Shown here piece by piece: positions 24,985 to 32,379 of a stretch of 64,000 nt of DNA. The first letter of the stretch is position 1; every line of letters begins with the position of its first letter. Origin of the DNA: Cyanobacteria bacterium UBA6984. Its GTDB lineage: Bacteria > Cyanobacteriota > Vampirovibrionia > Gastranaerophilales > Gastranaerophilaceae. Location: positions 5,873 through 69,872 of the forward strand of contig DJYG01000035.1 in NCBI GenBank assembly GCA_002450015.1. Reading direction: 5' to 3'. The translations under genes and the position numbers were made by a program. Below the pieces are notes generated by a model. That model was not told the origin of the DNA. It ran no database searches and saw only the letters and a program-made list of their open reading frames with translations.

Positions 24985-25665
24985 ATGATGAAAAGACACG
25001 CAGGTTTTACATTAGCAGAAGTTTTGATTACTCTTGGTATTATCGGTGTTGTAGCAGCAATGACTATTCCTACATTGATGTCAAACACAGGTAGAGCAGA
25101 GTTCAAAACAGCATTCAAAAAAGTTGTTTCAGCTGTTAACCAAGCTGTAACATTATCAGTAGCAATTGATTACTTAGATTTTGGTGATGCAAATGCAGGT
25201 ACAAATGATAGCGGTGGGGCAAGTATTTACCAAATTCTTAATAAAAAGATGCAAATTGCAAAAACAGCAACTTCTACTGCTGATGATGACGTAAAGAGAA
25301 TGTTTCCTAATGCTGGTTCATCTGAAGGTAGTAACTATACAATTTTCTTTGCTGATGGTATGGTTTTATCCTATCCGCAAGCAGCAGCACACTGTACAAA
25401 TTTTAATAATGTAAATAATAAAACTTGTGCCGCTATTGTTGACGTAAATGGTGTAAAAAATCCTAACAAACTTTCACACTGTCAATGGGACGCAGCTGCT
25501 GGTACTACATCAGATAAAACTGATGATAAAAAAGCCGGTAAAGACGGTGGTAGTTTCTGTCAAGAATCAAATGCGTTTATTTCTGACCAATATTCAGTTA
25601 GATTTAAAGGTCAACAACTTATTCCTAACGGATATGCAGCAAGATATGTATTATACGAAAAATAA
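24985..25665 (+). CDS. Type IV pilin-like protein
   Basis: A 226-residue prepilin with the classical leader MMKRHAG and cleavage site G/FTLAEVLITLGIIGVVAAMTIPTL. Unlike the other pilins here it has Gly at -1 and a different globular domain (residues about 45-226), rich in Asp/Asn/Thr with several Cys, including SHCQWDAAAGTTSD and DGGSFCQ. AAAGG precedes the ATG pair at 24985/24988. A TTGACT at 24909 may belong to its promoter. It is probably a minor pilin or pseudopilin. Confidence 0.87.
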   Translation: MMKRHAGFTLAEVLITLGIIGVVAAMTIPTLMSNTGRAEFKTAFKKVVSAVNQAVTLSVAIDYLDFGDANAGTNDSGGASIYQILNKKMQIAKTATSTADDDVKRMFPNAGSSEGSNYTIFFADGMVLSYPQAAAHCTNFNNVNNKTCAAIVDVNGVKNPNKLSHCQWDAAAGTTSDKTDDKKAGKDGGSFCQESNAFISDQYSVRFKGQQLIPNGYAARYVLYEK

Positions 25666-25693
25666 TCACTGCGTGACTATGAATATATGATAT

Positions 25694-25723
25694 AAAAGGG
25701 TTGAATATTTTCAGCCCTTTTTG
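25694..25723 (+). terminator. Terminator after the pilin gene
   Basis: AAAGGGTTGA pairs with TCAGCCCTTT around ATATTT and ends in TTTT. Confidence 0.75.
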
Positions 25724-25867
25724 GTTGAAAAATGTGTAATTAAAACAAAATTTAATTAATATTTTATTATTTTAACTTATGTAAAGTTAAAAAATTAAAA
25801 ATACCTCAAAAAAATATAAAATTGTGTTATTATTATTTGGTAGGATATTAAAAAGGAGAACCAAACC

Positions 25868-26419
25868 ATAGCAGGCGAAGATAGATATAGTCAAAAAAAA
25901 GACTCAAAAGATAAAGTTATAATGAATGAACGTATTAGAGTTAAGGAAGTTCGTTTAATTGGTGAAGATGGCACAAATCATGGTGTTGTTGCAACTTCAG
26001 AGGCTCTACAAATGGCAGAAGATGCCGATTTGGATTTGGTGTTAATTAATCCTAATCAAGATCCGCCTGTTGCAAAAATCTTAAACTATGGAAAATATAA
26101 GTATGAAGTTGAAAAAAGAGCTAAAGAAGCTAAAAAGAAACAACATACAGTAGATATTAAAGAAATAAAAATAAGATATAAAATAGACGTTCATGACTAT
26201 CAAGTAAGAATTAATAATATTAAAAAATTCATTACTCAAGGTAACAAAGTAAAAATAGTTGTAATGTTACGTGGTCGTGAAATGCAGCATTCAAAATTGG
26301 CTTTTGATTTGGCAGAAAGATTTGTTGAAGATTTGAAAAACGAGCCAATGACATTGGAAAAGAAACCTCAAATGGAAGGAAGAAACGTTACACTTCTTTT
26401 TGGGCCACCGGTAAAATAA
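25868..26419 (+). CDS. infC: Translation initiation factor IF-3, probable AUA start
   Basis: IF-3 checks start codons on the 30S subunit. The protein has INERIRVKEVRLIGEDG-like N-domain (NERIRVKEVRLI), the linker EKRAKEAKKKQ and the C-domain EIKIRYKIDVHDYQVR...KVKIVVMLRGREMQH. The first in-frame ATG (25922) has no ribosome-binding site, but AAGGAG at 25853-25858 lies 9 bases before an in-frame ATA at 25868, with no stop between. This gives 183 residues with a typical basic, flexible N-terminus. Genes for IF-3 commonly use AUU or similar rare starts for self-regulation, so an AUA start is plausible. If wrong, the gene starts at 25922 with 165 residues. Confidence 0.9.
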   Translation: MAGEDRYSQKKDSKDKVIMNERIRVKEVRLIGEDGTNHGVVATSEALQMAEDADLDLVLINPNQDPPVAKILNYGKYKYEVEKRAKEAKKKQHTVDIKEIKIRYKIDVHDYQVRINNIKKFITQGNKVKIVVMLRGREMQHSKLAFDLAERFVEDLKNEPMTLEKKPQMEGRNVTLLFGPPVK

Positions 26420-26477
26420 AAACTTGACGATAAAAATTTATACGGTAAAATGAATACATAACTAAGTTAAGTTAGTT

Positions 26478-26548
26478 GCGTTAGCTCAGTCACGGTGAGC
26501 GGAGCGGAACCGAAGTTAGATTGAGTTAGAGTTTGCTCTACCAACTGA
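26478..26548. repeat. Fragments of tRNA-Phe sequence upstream of the gene
   Basis: GCGTTAGCTCAGT at 26478-26490 equals bases 26578-26590 of the tRNA, exactly 100 bases upstream. TGCTCTACCAACTGA at 26534-26548 is the exact reverse complement of 26586-26600 in the D arm. These look like debris of a rearranged tRNA copy. Confidence 0.7.
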
Positions 26549-26574
26549 TTTCAAAAGACAATTGAATATTACAT

Positions 26575-26650
26575 GCCGCGTTAGCTCAGTTGGTAGAGCA
26601 AGGGACTGAAAATCCCTGTGTCCTTGGTTCGATTCCGAGACGCGGCACCA
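26575..26650 (+). tRNA. tRNA-Phe (GAA)
   Basis: A 76-base cloverleaf: acceptor GCCGCGT/ACGCGGC, D arm GCTC...GAGC, anticodon arm GGGACTGAAAATCCC with anticodon GAA, T arm with GGTTCGATTCC, discriminator A and encoded CCA. A terminator follows 3 bases later. Confidence 0.96.
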
Positions 26651-26652
26651 CT

Positions 26653-26680
26653 AAAAAAGAGTTCTATGAACTCTTTTTTT
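26653..26680 (+). terminator. Terminator after tRNA-Phe
   Basis: AAAAAAGAGTTC pairs with GAACTCTTTTTTT around TAT. Confidence 0.88.
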
Positions 26681-27070
26681 TATGTGAGCCTTGTCTCGGA
26701 GCTTGGTCAAGCTAAGCCCTCTCGAAAAACCTGACATTTAGCTTTTTGGGGTAAATAAATATAATTTTTGTATTTTTTGAGTAGTTTGATTGGAAGAAAA
26801 CAAATGTAGGTTAGGCATTCTTGCCCAACACCACTATATTGTAGCGGTCGGAATATGATTGAGGATTTAAATTATCAACTACTCCAAAAGAGACTTTTCT
26901 TGCACTTTTTTACTCATTTTTTGCACTATTCTTGTACAATTTTGCACATAATTGCTCCCAAAAGTTTTTGTTGGGTTGAAAATCCAACCTACAGGCTAAC
27001 CCAAACCGAACAAGAATACCTTGATTCAATAATTATGGAATGAATTAAACAACAAATTGCTTAAAAGGGA
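26681..27070. other. 390-base region without a supported gene; imperfect inverted repeats
   Basis: TGTAGGTTAGGCATTCTTGCCCAACA near 26805-26831 is related, in inverted orientation, to TGTTGGGTTGAAAATCC...ACCTACA near 26965-26995 (shared ends TGTAGGTT and CAACA). The core GGxTTGAAAATCC also occurs in the phage hairpin at 31731-31775. A 62-residue frame at 26855-27043 crosses one of these and has poor composition; I do not call it. Probably a decayed repeat element. Confidence 0.5.
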
Positions 27071-27071
27071 A

Positions 27072-27854
27072 CTACAATATAATTTTTCTTAGTTTTTCAA
27101 CCATATCATTTAGTATATTTAGTGTTTCAAAATTTGACTGAATTAGCAGTTTCTTGATATTTTCTTCAAAATTATCAGGTAAAATATTGCAATTGTCCTT
27201 TGCATATTGAATAAGCCTTTTTTCTCCCGGATGCAGAAGTTCATTAACCGCAAAAATTATATCAAAATAACTCGCTAAAAATGCGGTGATTCTGTGGTTT
27301 ATACTTACTACATCATTTCTTTTTACGGCTTTCTCAATTTGCTCATAATATGAAGCAAAAGGTTTATCTTTCATTAACATTATATTTCTTTTAATAATAT
27401 TTTGTTTAAGCTCGTTTGGATATTCAGTTTGTATAGAATTTTGCAGATTTAAAAGCCAATTATCCGTATCATAAATTATTTGAAAATTATTTAATGTAAA
27501 TAAAAATGCAGTTGTATAACCATTTGAAGGGTAATGTTTAAACCAAATATTTTCAATAATATTTTCAAACCAATTAACATTCCAGTACATAATATCTAAT
27601 TGGCAGTCTAGTTTATCCACCAAGAATTCATCGCCAGAACCAAAATACTCACATCCTACTTCATATTTTGATGAGATTTTTTTTACCATTTCTTCCCTGT
27701 TTGAAACGGATATATCTTTTTCTACAAATATGTAAACATCAATATCCGATAAATGATCAGAAGTATTATTGACCCCTGAGCCACCAAGTGCAATCGCCTT
27801 AACTTCAGAAAAGTCTTTATATTGATTAATAATGCTTTTAAAACTTTCATTCAT
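27072..27854 (-). CDS. Nucleotidyltransferase-fold protein
   Basis: A 260-residue protein of the polymerase-beta-like nucleotidyltransferase superfamily: the GGSGVNNTSDHLSDIDVYIF motif (residues 24-43) has the Gly-Ser pair and the metal-binding Asp-X-Asp. The remainder is helical, like stand-alone aminoglycoside-type or DUF4037 members. The substrate is unknown; drug modification would be speculation. It stands divergent from marR. Confidence 0.78.
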   Translation of the reverse strand: MNESFKSIINQYKDFSEVKAIALGGSGVNNTSDHLSDIDVYIFVEKDISVSNREEMVKKISSKYEVGCEYFGSGDEFLVDKLDCQLDIMYWNVNWFENIIENIWFKHYPSNGYTTAFLFTLNNFQIIYDTDNWLLNLQNSIQTEYPNELKQNIIKRNIMLMKDKPFASYYEQIEKAVKRNDVVSINHRITAFLASYFDIIFAVNELLHPGEKRLIQYAKDNCNILPDNFEENIKKLLIQSNFETLNILNDMVEKLRKIIL

Positions 27855-27973
27855 AATAATATTATTATATCTAAAAATTATCAGAGAGTATTGAACAAAT
27901 TATCGGCTTAATTTGAAATGTCTGACAGACAAAATTGAACAATTTCTAACTAATAAAAACAAAATTTTACTGC

Positions 27974-28002
27974 TTGACAATAATTAGACATCTAATTATA
28001 AT
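27974..28002 (+). promoter_or_regulatory. marR promoter with overlapping operator
   Basis: TTGACA (27974-27979), a 17-base spacer and TATAAT (27997-28002) make a near-perfect promoter. The spacer contains ATTAGACATCTAAT (27983-27996), an inverted repeat. The ATG follows the -10 box by only 6 bases, so the transcript is probably leaderless. TTAGACATCAAA at 28432-28443, before the cupin gene, repeats most of the site. Confidence 0.75.
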
Positions 28003-28008
28003 AATTTT

Positions 28009-28413
28009 ATGAGAAATTTATTGGCACTTGTATCAAAAATTCACGAAAAAGGAAACCGTTTTATTGTTGAGCAACTAAAGAAAAACGGAGCAGATGGACT
28101 TGTACCGAGTCATGGCGATATTCTTATTTGCCTTTATGAACAAGACAAAATGACAATGAAAGATATTGCAGATAAAATCCATAGAACAAGACCGACAGTT
28201 ACAGTGTTAGTTGATAAACTTGAAAAATTAGGCTACATAAAAAGAGAAATTTCTCAAGAGGATAGCAGATATACATATATAGTTTTAACTAAAAAAGGGC
28301 AGGATTTCAAGCCTATATTTGAAAAGATTTCGGAAGATTTAAATAATTTATTGTATAAAAATCTGACAGAGCAAGAATCAGATACTTTAGAAAATCTTTT
28401 GCAAAAAATATAA
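28009..28413 (+). CDS. MarR-family transcription regulator
   Basis: A 134-residue winged-helix protein: N-terminal dimer helix, HGDILICLYEQDKMTMKDIADKIHRTRPTVTVLVDKLEKLGYIKREISQEDSRYTYIVLTKKGQ is the MarR DNA-binding core. It is followed after 45 bases by a cupin gene on the same strand, and both are preceded by a TTAGACATC-type site, so it probably represses itself and the cupin in response to a small molecule. The ligand is unknown. Confidence 0.9.
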   Translation: MRNLLALVSKIHEKGNRFIVEQLKKNGADGLVPSHGDILICLYEQDKMTMKDIADKIHRTRPTVTVLVDKLEKLGYIKREISQEDSRYTYIVLTKKGQDFKPIFEKISEDLNNLLYKNLTEQESDTLENLLQKI

Positions 28414-28458
28414 AAATTTTTAAATAAATAGTTAGACATCAAACAAAAGGAGAAAATT

Positions 28459-28833
28459 ATGACAAACTTTAAAAATGTAGAAATCGGAACAATGGCTGAA
28501 TTAGGCAAAAATTACGAAAACGGAAAGGCTTTTTTACACGATTTATTAGGATTAACAAGCTGTGAAATTTCTGTCAATTCAATGCCTGCCGGAATTAAAT
28601 TACCATTTAATCACAAACATATACAAAATGAAGAAATTTATATTTTCCTAAAAGGTGAAGGTACAATGACGCTGGATAATGAAGTTATAAAAGTTAAAGA
28701 AGGCTCTTGCGTTAAGGTTCTTCCGGAAGCAATTAGAACAATGGAATCAAAAACCGATTTGCAATATATCTGTGTTCAAGCAAAACATGAAAGTTTGAAA
28801 CAATTTGGATTTGGCGATGCAGAACTCTGTTAG
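28459..28833 (+). CDS. Cupin-domain protein
   Basis: A 124-residue single-domain cupin. Motif 1 is PFNHKHIQNEEIYIFLKGEGTM (His-His-Glu metal ligands), and motif 2 lies in VKEGSCVKVLPEAIRTMES, where the usual motif 2 His is not evident. AAAGGAG precedes the ATG. It lies in a two-gene unit with marR. Small cupins bind metals and metabolites in many roles; no reaction can be assigned. Confidence 0.88.
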   Translation: MTNFKNVEIGTMAELGKNYENGKAFLHDLLGLTSCEISVNSMPAGIKLPFNHKHIQNEEIYIFLKGEGTMTLDNEVIKVKEGSCVKVLPEAIRTMESKTDLQYICVQAKHESLKQFGFGDAELC

Positions 28834-29210
28834 GTGTTAAACTATAGTTGCAAAAATATAGTGGAGTTGTCGGGAAGCAAGCTTACCGTCACTCCCCCTT
28901 GTACTTTTGCTAACTCATCTGATAGAGGAGTTGAGCTTCGCTCAACTCTTGAGAAGAATAAATCCGTTGGTTCTATTATTGCTACAGCAGGTTTCTTTGC
29001 CGATTACATTTTTAGTCCAAATGTGTACGAGAATCCGTAACATTAAACGAGCGCAAAAAATTTTTATTTAATTTTCAATTATACTGTCCATTTATAATAA
29101 ATTAAAAATAATATATGCTCATGGGCTCGGATTCCACAATGCGGACTTATAATCATCAAACCTAGTGTTAAAAATACTCAAACTGCATGTTCTTTTACAA
29201 CTTTGATAAA
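28834..29210. other. About 380 bases with no supported gene
   Basis: A 68-residue frame runs from 28834 but has no ribosome-binding site, starts right at the cupin stop, and crosses a hairpin (GAGTTGAG/CTCAACTC with a TTCG loop, 28929-28949). GTGGAGT...ACTCCCC near 28862-28894 forms another hairpin. The rest, to 29210, is AT-rich with nothing recognisable. Confidence 0.5.
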
Positions 29211-29232
29211 AAGCGCTCAATTTTGAGCGCTT
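29211..29232 (-). terminator. Terminator of the leftward FlhA-like gene
   Basis: AAGCGCTCAA/TTGAGCGCTT, 10-bp stem; on the minus strand it is followed by a T-run. Confidence 0.75.
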
Positions 29233-29236
29233 CATA

Positions 29237-29872
29237 TTATATAAGTTCTAATTTTAAATTTTCTGCTATTTTGTGTGCATCCGGAATTGTATATATATCC
29301 CTACTTTTTGTTGCTTGTTCACAAATTTTTTCAAAAATATAGGTTATGTCGTTTATAGATTTGCCATTTCTGATTAAGTCTGCAAGGATAACTTTTATTC
29401 CTGTTGTCGGAATTAATCTTGCAATATACCAAACAAGCCAACCGTTATTGCGTTGAACAAATTCTATATATTTTTCAACCATCTCATTAGTTAAAACAGT
29501 TTCTATGTTATCCATGCAAATTTGTTCTAAATTTCTAGCAATTTCATTTGAGGCATATTCTTCTTTTGGTACTGTATAACCGTCAAACATGCTTTTGTTT
29601 CTGAGCATTATTTGATACTCATTTTCCTGTAAATCAAAATTGTCTAATATTCTTACCGCCGGAATTATTAGTCCGGTTTTGTCTTTGACTTTTTTACGCA
29701 AATCGCAGATTTTGTTACATATTTCTTCTGAATATGGAAGTAAATCTTCACCTATTTGTACGCACAGTTCGTCAACTCCAAGTGTGTCAAACATTTCGTC
29801 AATCTTTGCATATACATTTTGAGCTGTTTCTTTTCTATTCAGTTTTAATAAATTTTTAATTCTCTCAATCAT
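29237..29872 (-). CDS. Orphan FlhA/SctV C-terminal-domain-like protein
   Basis: The 211-residue protein resembles the cytoplasmic domain of FlhA/SctV, the export gate of flagella and type III secretion. Matching parts in order: a segment like ELEIGYGLIPLVD (here ELCVQIGEDLLPYSE, about 35-49), LRKKVKDKTGLIIPAVRILDNFDLQENEYQI (about 57-88, compare LRR...GFVIPPVRIRDN..L.PNEY), and a C-terminal VILADLIRNGKSINDITYIFEKICEQA (compare VLQNLLREGVSIRDLETILE). The eight-helix membrane domain is absent and no other export gene is near. It lies between chromosomal genes and the phage block. Cytoplasmic; role unknown. The match is by eye, so moderate certainty. Confidence 0.62.
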   Translation of the reverse strand: MIERIKNLLKLNRKETAQNVYAKIDEMFDTLGVDELCVQIGEDLLPYSEEICNKICDLRKKVKDKTGLIIPAVRILDNFDLQENEYQIMLRNKSMFDGYTVPKEEYASNEIARNLEQICMDNIETVLTNEMVEKYIEFVQRNNGWLVWYIARLIPTTGIKVILADLIRNGKSINDITYIFEKICEQATKSRDIYTIPDAHKIAENLKLELI

Positions 29873-29928
29873 ACTTTTATTTATAAGGTTATTTTTTTAA
29901 AAGTCAATTTTTAATGTATAATGGCATT

Positions 29929-30087
29929 ATGATTACGCATGAAGTAAATGATTGGATTAAAAAAGTTGAATGTGGCATGTATTCTGACGAAGACATTATG
30001 TATGAATTTTCACGTATATCAAAATATCTTACAAAAGAAGAACTTATTTTTATTAAGCGTAAATTGAGCAATTATATAAAGGATTAA
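29929..30087 (+). CDS. Small 52-residue protein of unknown function
   Basis: The peptide MITHEVNDWIKKVECGMYSD... ending LSNYIKD is charged and looks helical, with sensible composition and no membrane segment. TATAAT at 29917-29922 lies 6 bases before the ATG, implying a leaderless transcript as at marR and dnaX. It lies between the FlhA-like gene and the first phage gene. Not recognised. Confidence 0.55.
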   Translation: MITHEVNDWIKKVECGMYSDEDIMYEFSRISKYLTKEELIFIKRKLSNYIKD

Positions 30088-30110
30088 CTGACGCTTGCTA
30101 TTCTCTATTG

Positions 30111-30341
30111 CTATTTGACTGCAATTATACATTCATAAATTCTATCTATTTTTTCTTTCATATCAGAAACTTGTTCCTTAAGGTCTTTTACTGTGCTTAA
30201 AGATGCAAAACGATTTTCTACATCTTCTAATATTTCTCGGTGCTTTTTTTCTAATTGTTCAGGTGTAACAACAATTCGTTGTTGAATTAAATACATTACA
30301 ACAACAATAATTATTGGTGAATATTGTAATAAATGTTCCAT
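30111..30341 (-). CDS. Phage small membrane/coiled-coil protein, possibly holin-related
   Basis: A 76-residue protein with one membrane segment (PIIIVVVMYLIQQ, about residues 9-21) and a C-terminal heptad-rich helix (LEKKHREILEDVENRF...LKEQVSDMKEKIDRIYECI). It is the last gene of the leftward phage unit, after the large terminase. Single-segment proteins with a coiled coil in this place are often holin or spanin-like, but the evidence is only architecture. Confidence 0.6.
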   Translation of the reverse strand: MEHLLQYSPIIIVVVMYLIQQRIVVTPEQLEKKHREILEDVENRFASLSTVKDLKEQVSDMKEKIDRIYECIIAVK

Positions 30342-30365
30342 AAATTTTCCTTTCTTTTATTGATT

Positions 30366-30410
30366 ATTCATTATGTCAGGCAGCGCTTTGCGCTGCCTGA
30401 CATAATGAAT
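30366..30410. other. Perfect 21-bp hairpin between phage genes
   Basis: ATTCATTATGTCAGGCAGCGC at 30366-30386 is repeated inverted at 30390-30410 with only TTT as loop. It abuts the terminase stop codon. No T-tract follows on the minus strand, so an mRNA-stabilising or processing hairpin fits better than a terminator. Confidence 0.85.
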
Positions 30411-31714
30411 TAAAGACTTATTGGCCAATAGTAATCCACAAGGTATGATGCGGCATCAAGAGGGTGCATTAAGTATTTCAGCTCTTTTGATTGCTTTATT
30501 TGTCTATAACTCGGCACATCAATACGAGAAGAACCTTCTATATATTTGAGGTTATAAATGTTATAAAGTAATTTTTCACATTTTGGGCTAACAAAAAGTG
30601 ATATATTGCCTTTTGCATTATGAATTTTAGAATTAAATGCCATAATTCTGTTCTTTATCGGCGGGTTGAATGCTTTTATTTTTATATCTACGTCATAACC
30701 AAATTCAAGGAATTTCTTTTTGATAATTACATAATTTGTAAATTCGCTTGTACAGCTTCTGTTATCACCTGATGCATCTCCGTTAATTATTATTTGACCT
30801 TTGTGTTTAGGGTATCTTCTCATAACTTCTTCGCAAGCTTTTGCAGTTGTTGTATTTTCCATTGCGATTTCGTCAAAATAAAATACTTTATCTTCTGTTT
30901 TATGTGCCAAAACCCAACACATTGGATCAACATTAAAATCACAGGATATATGCATGTCGAGTTCGGGTTGATATTTTACGTCGATAACATTTTTGTCAGT
31001 AAAATCTTTCACAACAAGCCCTGATGTGTAATGACCATTTTCTGCAAGTACACAAATTCTGTAATAATCTTCATCATAAAGTTTTTTTAATTCTTCACAA
31101 AACCCCTTTGGTAAAAAGATGTTCTGAGTGGTTGGCGCTGTAATTAATCTGTAATTTGGCAGAGGGTCTTTTATGAAAGTATTATAAATCCAGCCTCTTT
31201 CCATTTCCGGATTTGTGTGACCGAAAATTCTATATTTGAAATTCTTCCAATTTGGCATAACTCTTTGACGCATACGGGCAAGAAGCATTTTGAATGTGTC
31301 AAAAGGAACTTCTGACATTTCTTCTATCTCTACAAATCCTAAATTCAAAGATTTTAAGTGATTAGGTTCGTCAAAGTGCTTAAATAAAATTTCTGACTTA
31401 TTCTTAAATTTCAAAGACTGTAAAGATGTTGACCATTCGTAATCTTTTCCTTCAGCAAACCCCATATTGTCCAAATGTTCAAAGTATGTTTTTAGTGTTG
31501 TATCTCTGACAAGAGTATAAGTTTGCGCTCCGACAAGCCCTCTTATACCAGGGTATTTTAGACATAGCAAAATTCCAAGAAGCGAACCGCAAAACGTTTT
31601 TCCGCTTCCGTAACCGCCCTGATAAACGGCAACATCTATGCTGTAATCGTGAGGAATTTCTAAAAATTCCCTTTGTGCTTTTAAAAGCGTGTAATTTACT
31701 TTAATATTATTCAT
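30410..31714 (-). CDS. Phage terminase large subunit
   Basis: TerL is the ATPase-nuclease that packages phage DNA. The 434-residue protein has Walker A GGYGSGKT (residues 33-40), Walker B LGFVEIEEMSE (about 129-139), the coupling region RIFGHTNP, and the nuclease core with Asp in SCDFNVDPMCWVLAHK and YYFDEIAMEN-like VFYFDEIAMEN. Length is normal. Unusually it lies at the far end of the late unit, 7 kb from the small subunit, with the portal and cargo genes between. Confidence 0.93.
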   Translation of the reverse strand: MNNIKVNYTLLKAQREFLEIPHDYSIDVAVYQGGYGSGKTFCGSLLGILLCLKYPGIRGLVGAQTYTLVRDTTLKTYFEHLDNMGFAEGKDYEWSTSLQSLKFKNKSEILFKHFDEPNHLKSLNLGFVEIEEMSEVPFDTFKMLLARMRQRVMPNWKNFKYRIFGHTNPEMERGWIYNTFIKDPLPNYRLITAPTTQNIFLPKGFCEELKKLYDEDYYRICVLAENGHYTSGLVVKDFTDKNVIDVKYQPELDMHISCDFNVDPMCWVLAHKTEDKVFYFDEIAMENTTTAKACEEVMRRYPKHKGQIIINGDASGDNRSCTSEFTNYVIIKKKFLEFGYDVDIKIKAFNPPIKNRIMAFNSKIHNAKGNISLFVSPKCEKLLYNIYNLKYIEGSSRIDVPSYRQIKQSKELKYLMHPLDAASYLVDYYWPISL

Positions 31715-31730
31715 TTTATCCTCCCAAATA

Positions 31731-31775
31731 ATGAAAGCCGTCGGTCGGATTGAAAATCCGACCGACGGCTTTCAT
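31731..31775. other. Perfect 20-bp hairpin between phage genes
   Basis: ATGAAAGCCGTCGGTCGGAT (31731-31750) and its exact inverse at 31756-31775 with loop TGAAA. It lies upstream of terL. No T-tract follows on the minus strand. Confidence 0.85.
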
Positions 31776-31789
31776 CTGAAATTTAATTT

Positions 31790-32104
31790 TTAATCAATAC
31801 ATTTTCCTGTATCTATACAAATATCTCTATCTATATTTTTATATACTTCAGGCAAATATTTTGTACATAAAAACCATATCAATATAAGTGAAATTAATAT
31901 AAGTAGATTTTTAACCGAACTTTTTATTATAAATATTATTGAATATATTATTGCTATAGAAGATATTAAAATATAAATGCAATTTTGAATTGTAATTTTT
32001 GAAAATACATCTGCGATAACATTAATATATAGAATAAACAATATAATAAAACTTATGATTATAAATTTTATCGAATTTATAATTACATTTTTAATTTGTT
32101 TCAT
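31790..32104 (-). CDS. Small membrane protein downstream of the MuF-toxin gene, candidate immunity factor
   Basis: A 104-residue protein with three hydrophobic segments (about 10-31, 40-60, 66-84) and a C-terminal tail with a C-I-D-T-G-K-C-I-D motif. It is the second gene after the MuF-toxin gene, 7 bases from the gene before it. Small membrane proteins in this position are often immunity proteins. The tail motif echoes SCLDRGYCWD in the neighbour, linking the two. Not otherwise recognised. Confidence 0.6.
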   Translation of the reverse strand: MKQIKNVIINSIKFIIISFIILFILYINVIADVFSKITIQNCIYILISSIAIIYSIIFIIKSSVKNLLILISLILIWFLCTKYLPEVYKNIDRDICIDTGKCID

Positions 32105-32111
32105 ACGATAA

Positions 32112-32363
32112 TTATTCTTTAAAGTCAGAAAATACGCAATACTGCTTTTCTTTCTCCCAATAGCCTTTTTTTTCTGTACATTCTTGACTGTTTTTTATGC
32201 ATAATCCTTGATTACTTTTTTCGCATTTATTGCGAATATAATCCCAACAATAGCCTCTATCAAGACAAGAATCTATTTCAAAATTTTTTGTTTTTCCTAT
32301 CGGTCTAAATATTACTATTAAAAATATTATTATAAAAAGTGTGTACATAAAAATTTTTTTCAT
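32112..32363 (-). CDS. Small Cys-rich anchored protein, candidate immunity factor
   Basis: An 83-residue protein starting MKKIFMYTLFIIIFLIVIF, an N-terminal membrane anchor or signal segment, followed by an exported domain with six or more Cys (SCLDRGYCWDYIRNKCEKS...LCIKNSQECTEKKGYW). The start at 32363 is chosen because it yields a proper signal-like N-terminus and sits 16 bases after the MuF-toxin stop; a longer frame would overlap it. Its place directly after the toxin-like gene suggests periplasmic protection, but this is inference. Confidence 0.6.
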   Translation of the reverse strand: MKKIFMYTLFIIIFLIVIFRPIGKTKNFEIDSCLDRGYCWDYIRNKCEKSNQGLCIKNSQECTEKKGYWEKEKQYCVFSDFKE

Positions 32364-32379
32364 ATTCTTATTATAACTT

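Noticed and set aside
26855..27043. 62-residue forward frame
   Set aside because: Crosses one of the inverted repeats, has poor composition and no ribosome-binding site.
28834..29040. 68-residue forward frame after the cupin gene
   Set aside because: No ribosome-binding site, spans hairpins, and begins directly at the previous stop by chance.
29123..29160. Segment resembling a tRNA anticodon arm (GCGGACTTATAATC)
   Set aside because: No cloverleaf partner arms can be found around it; too short to be called an attachment site.
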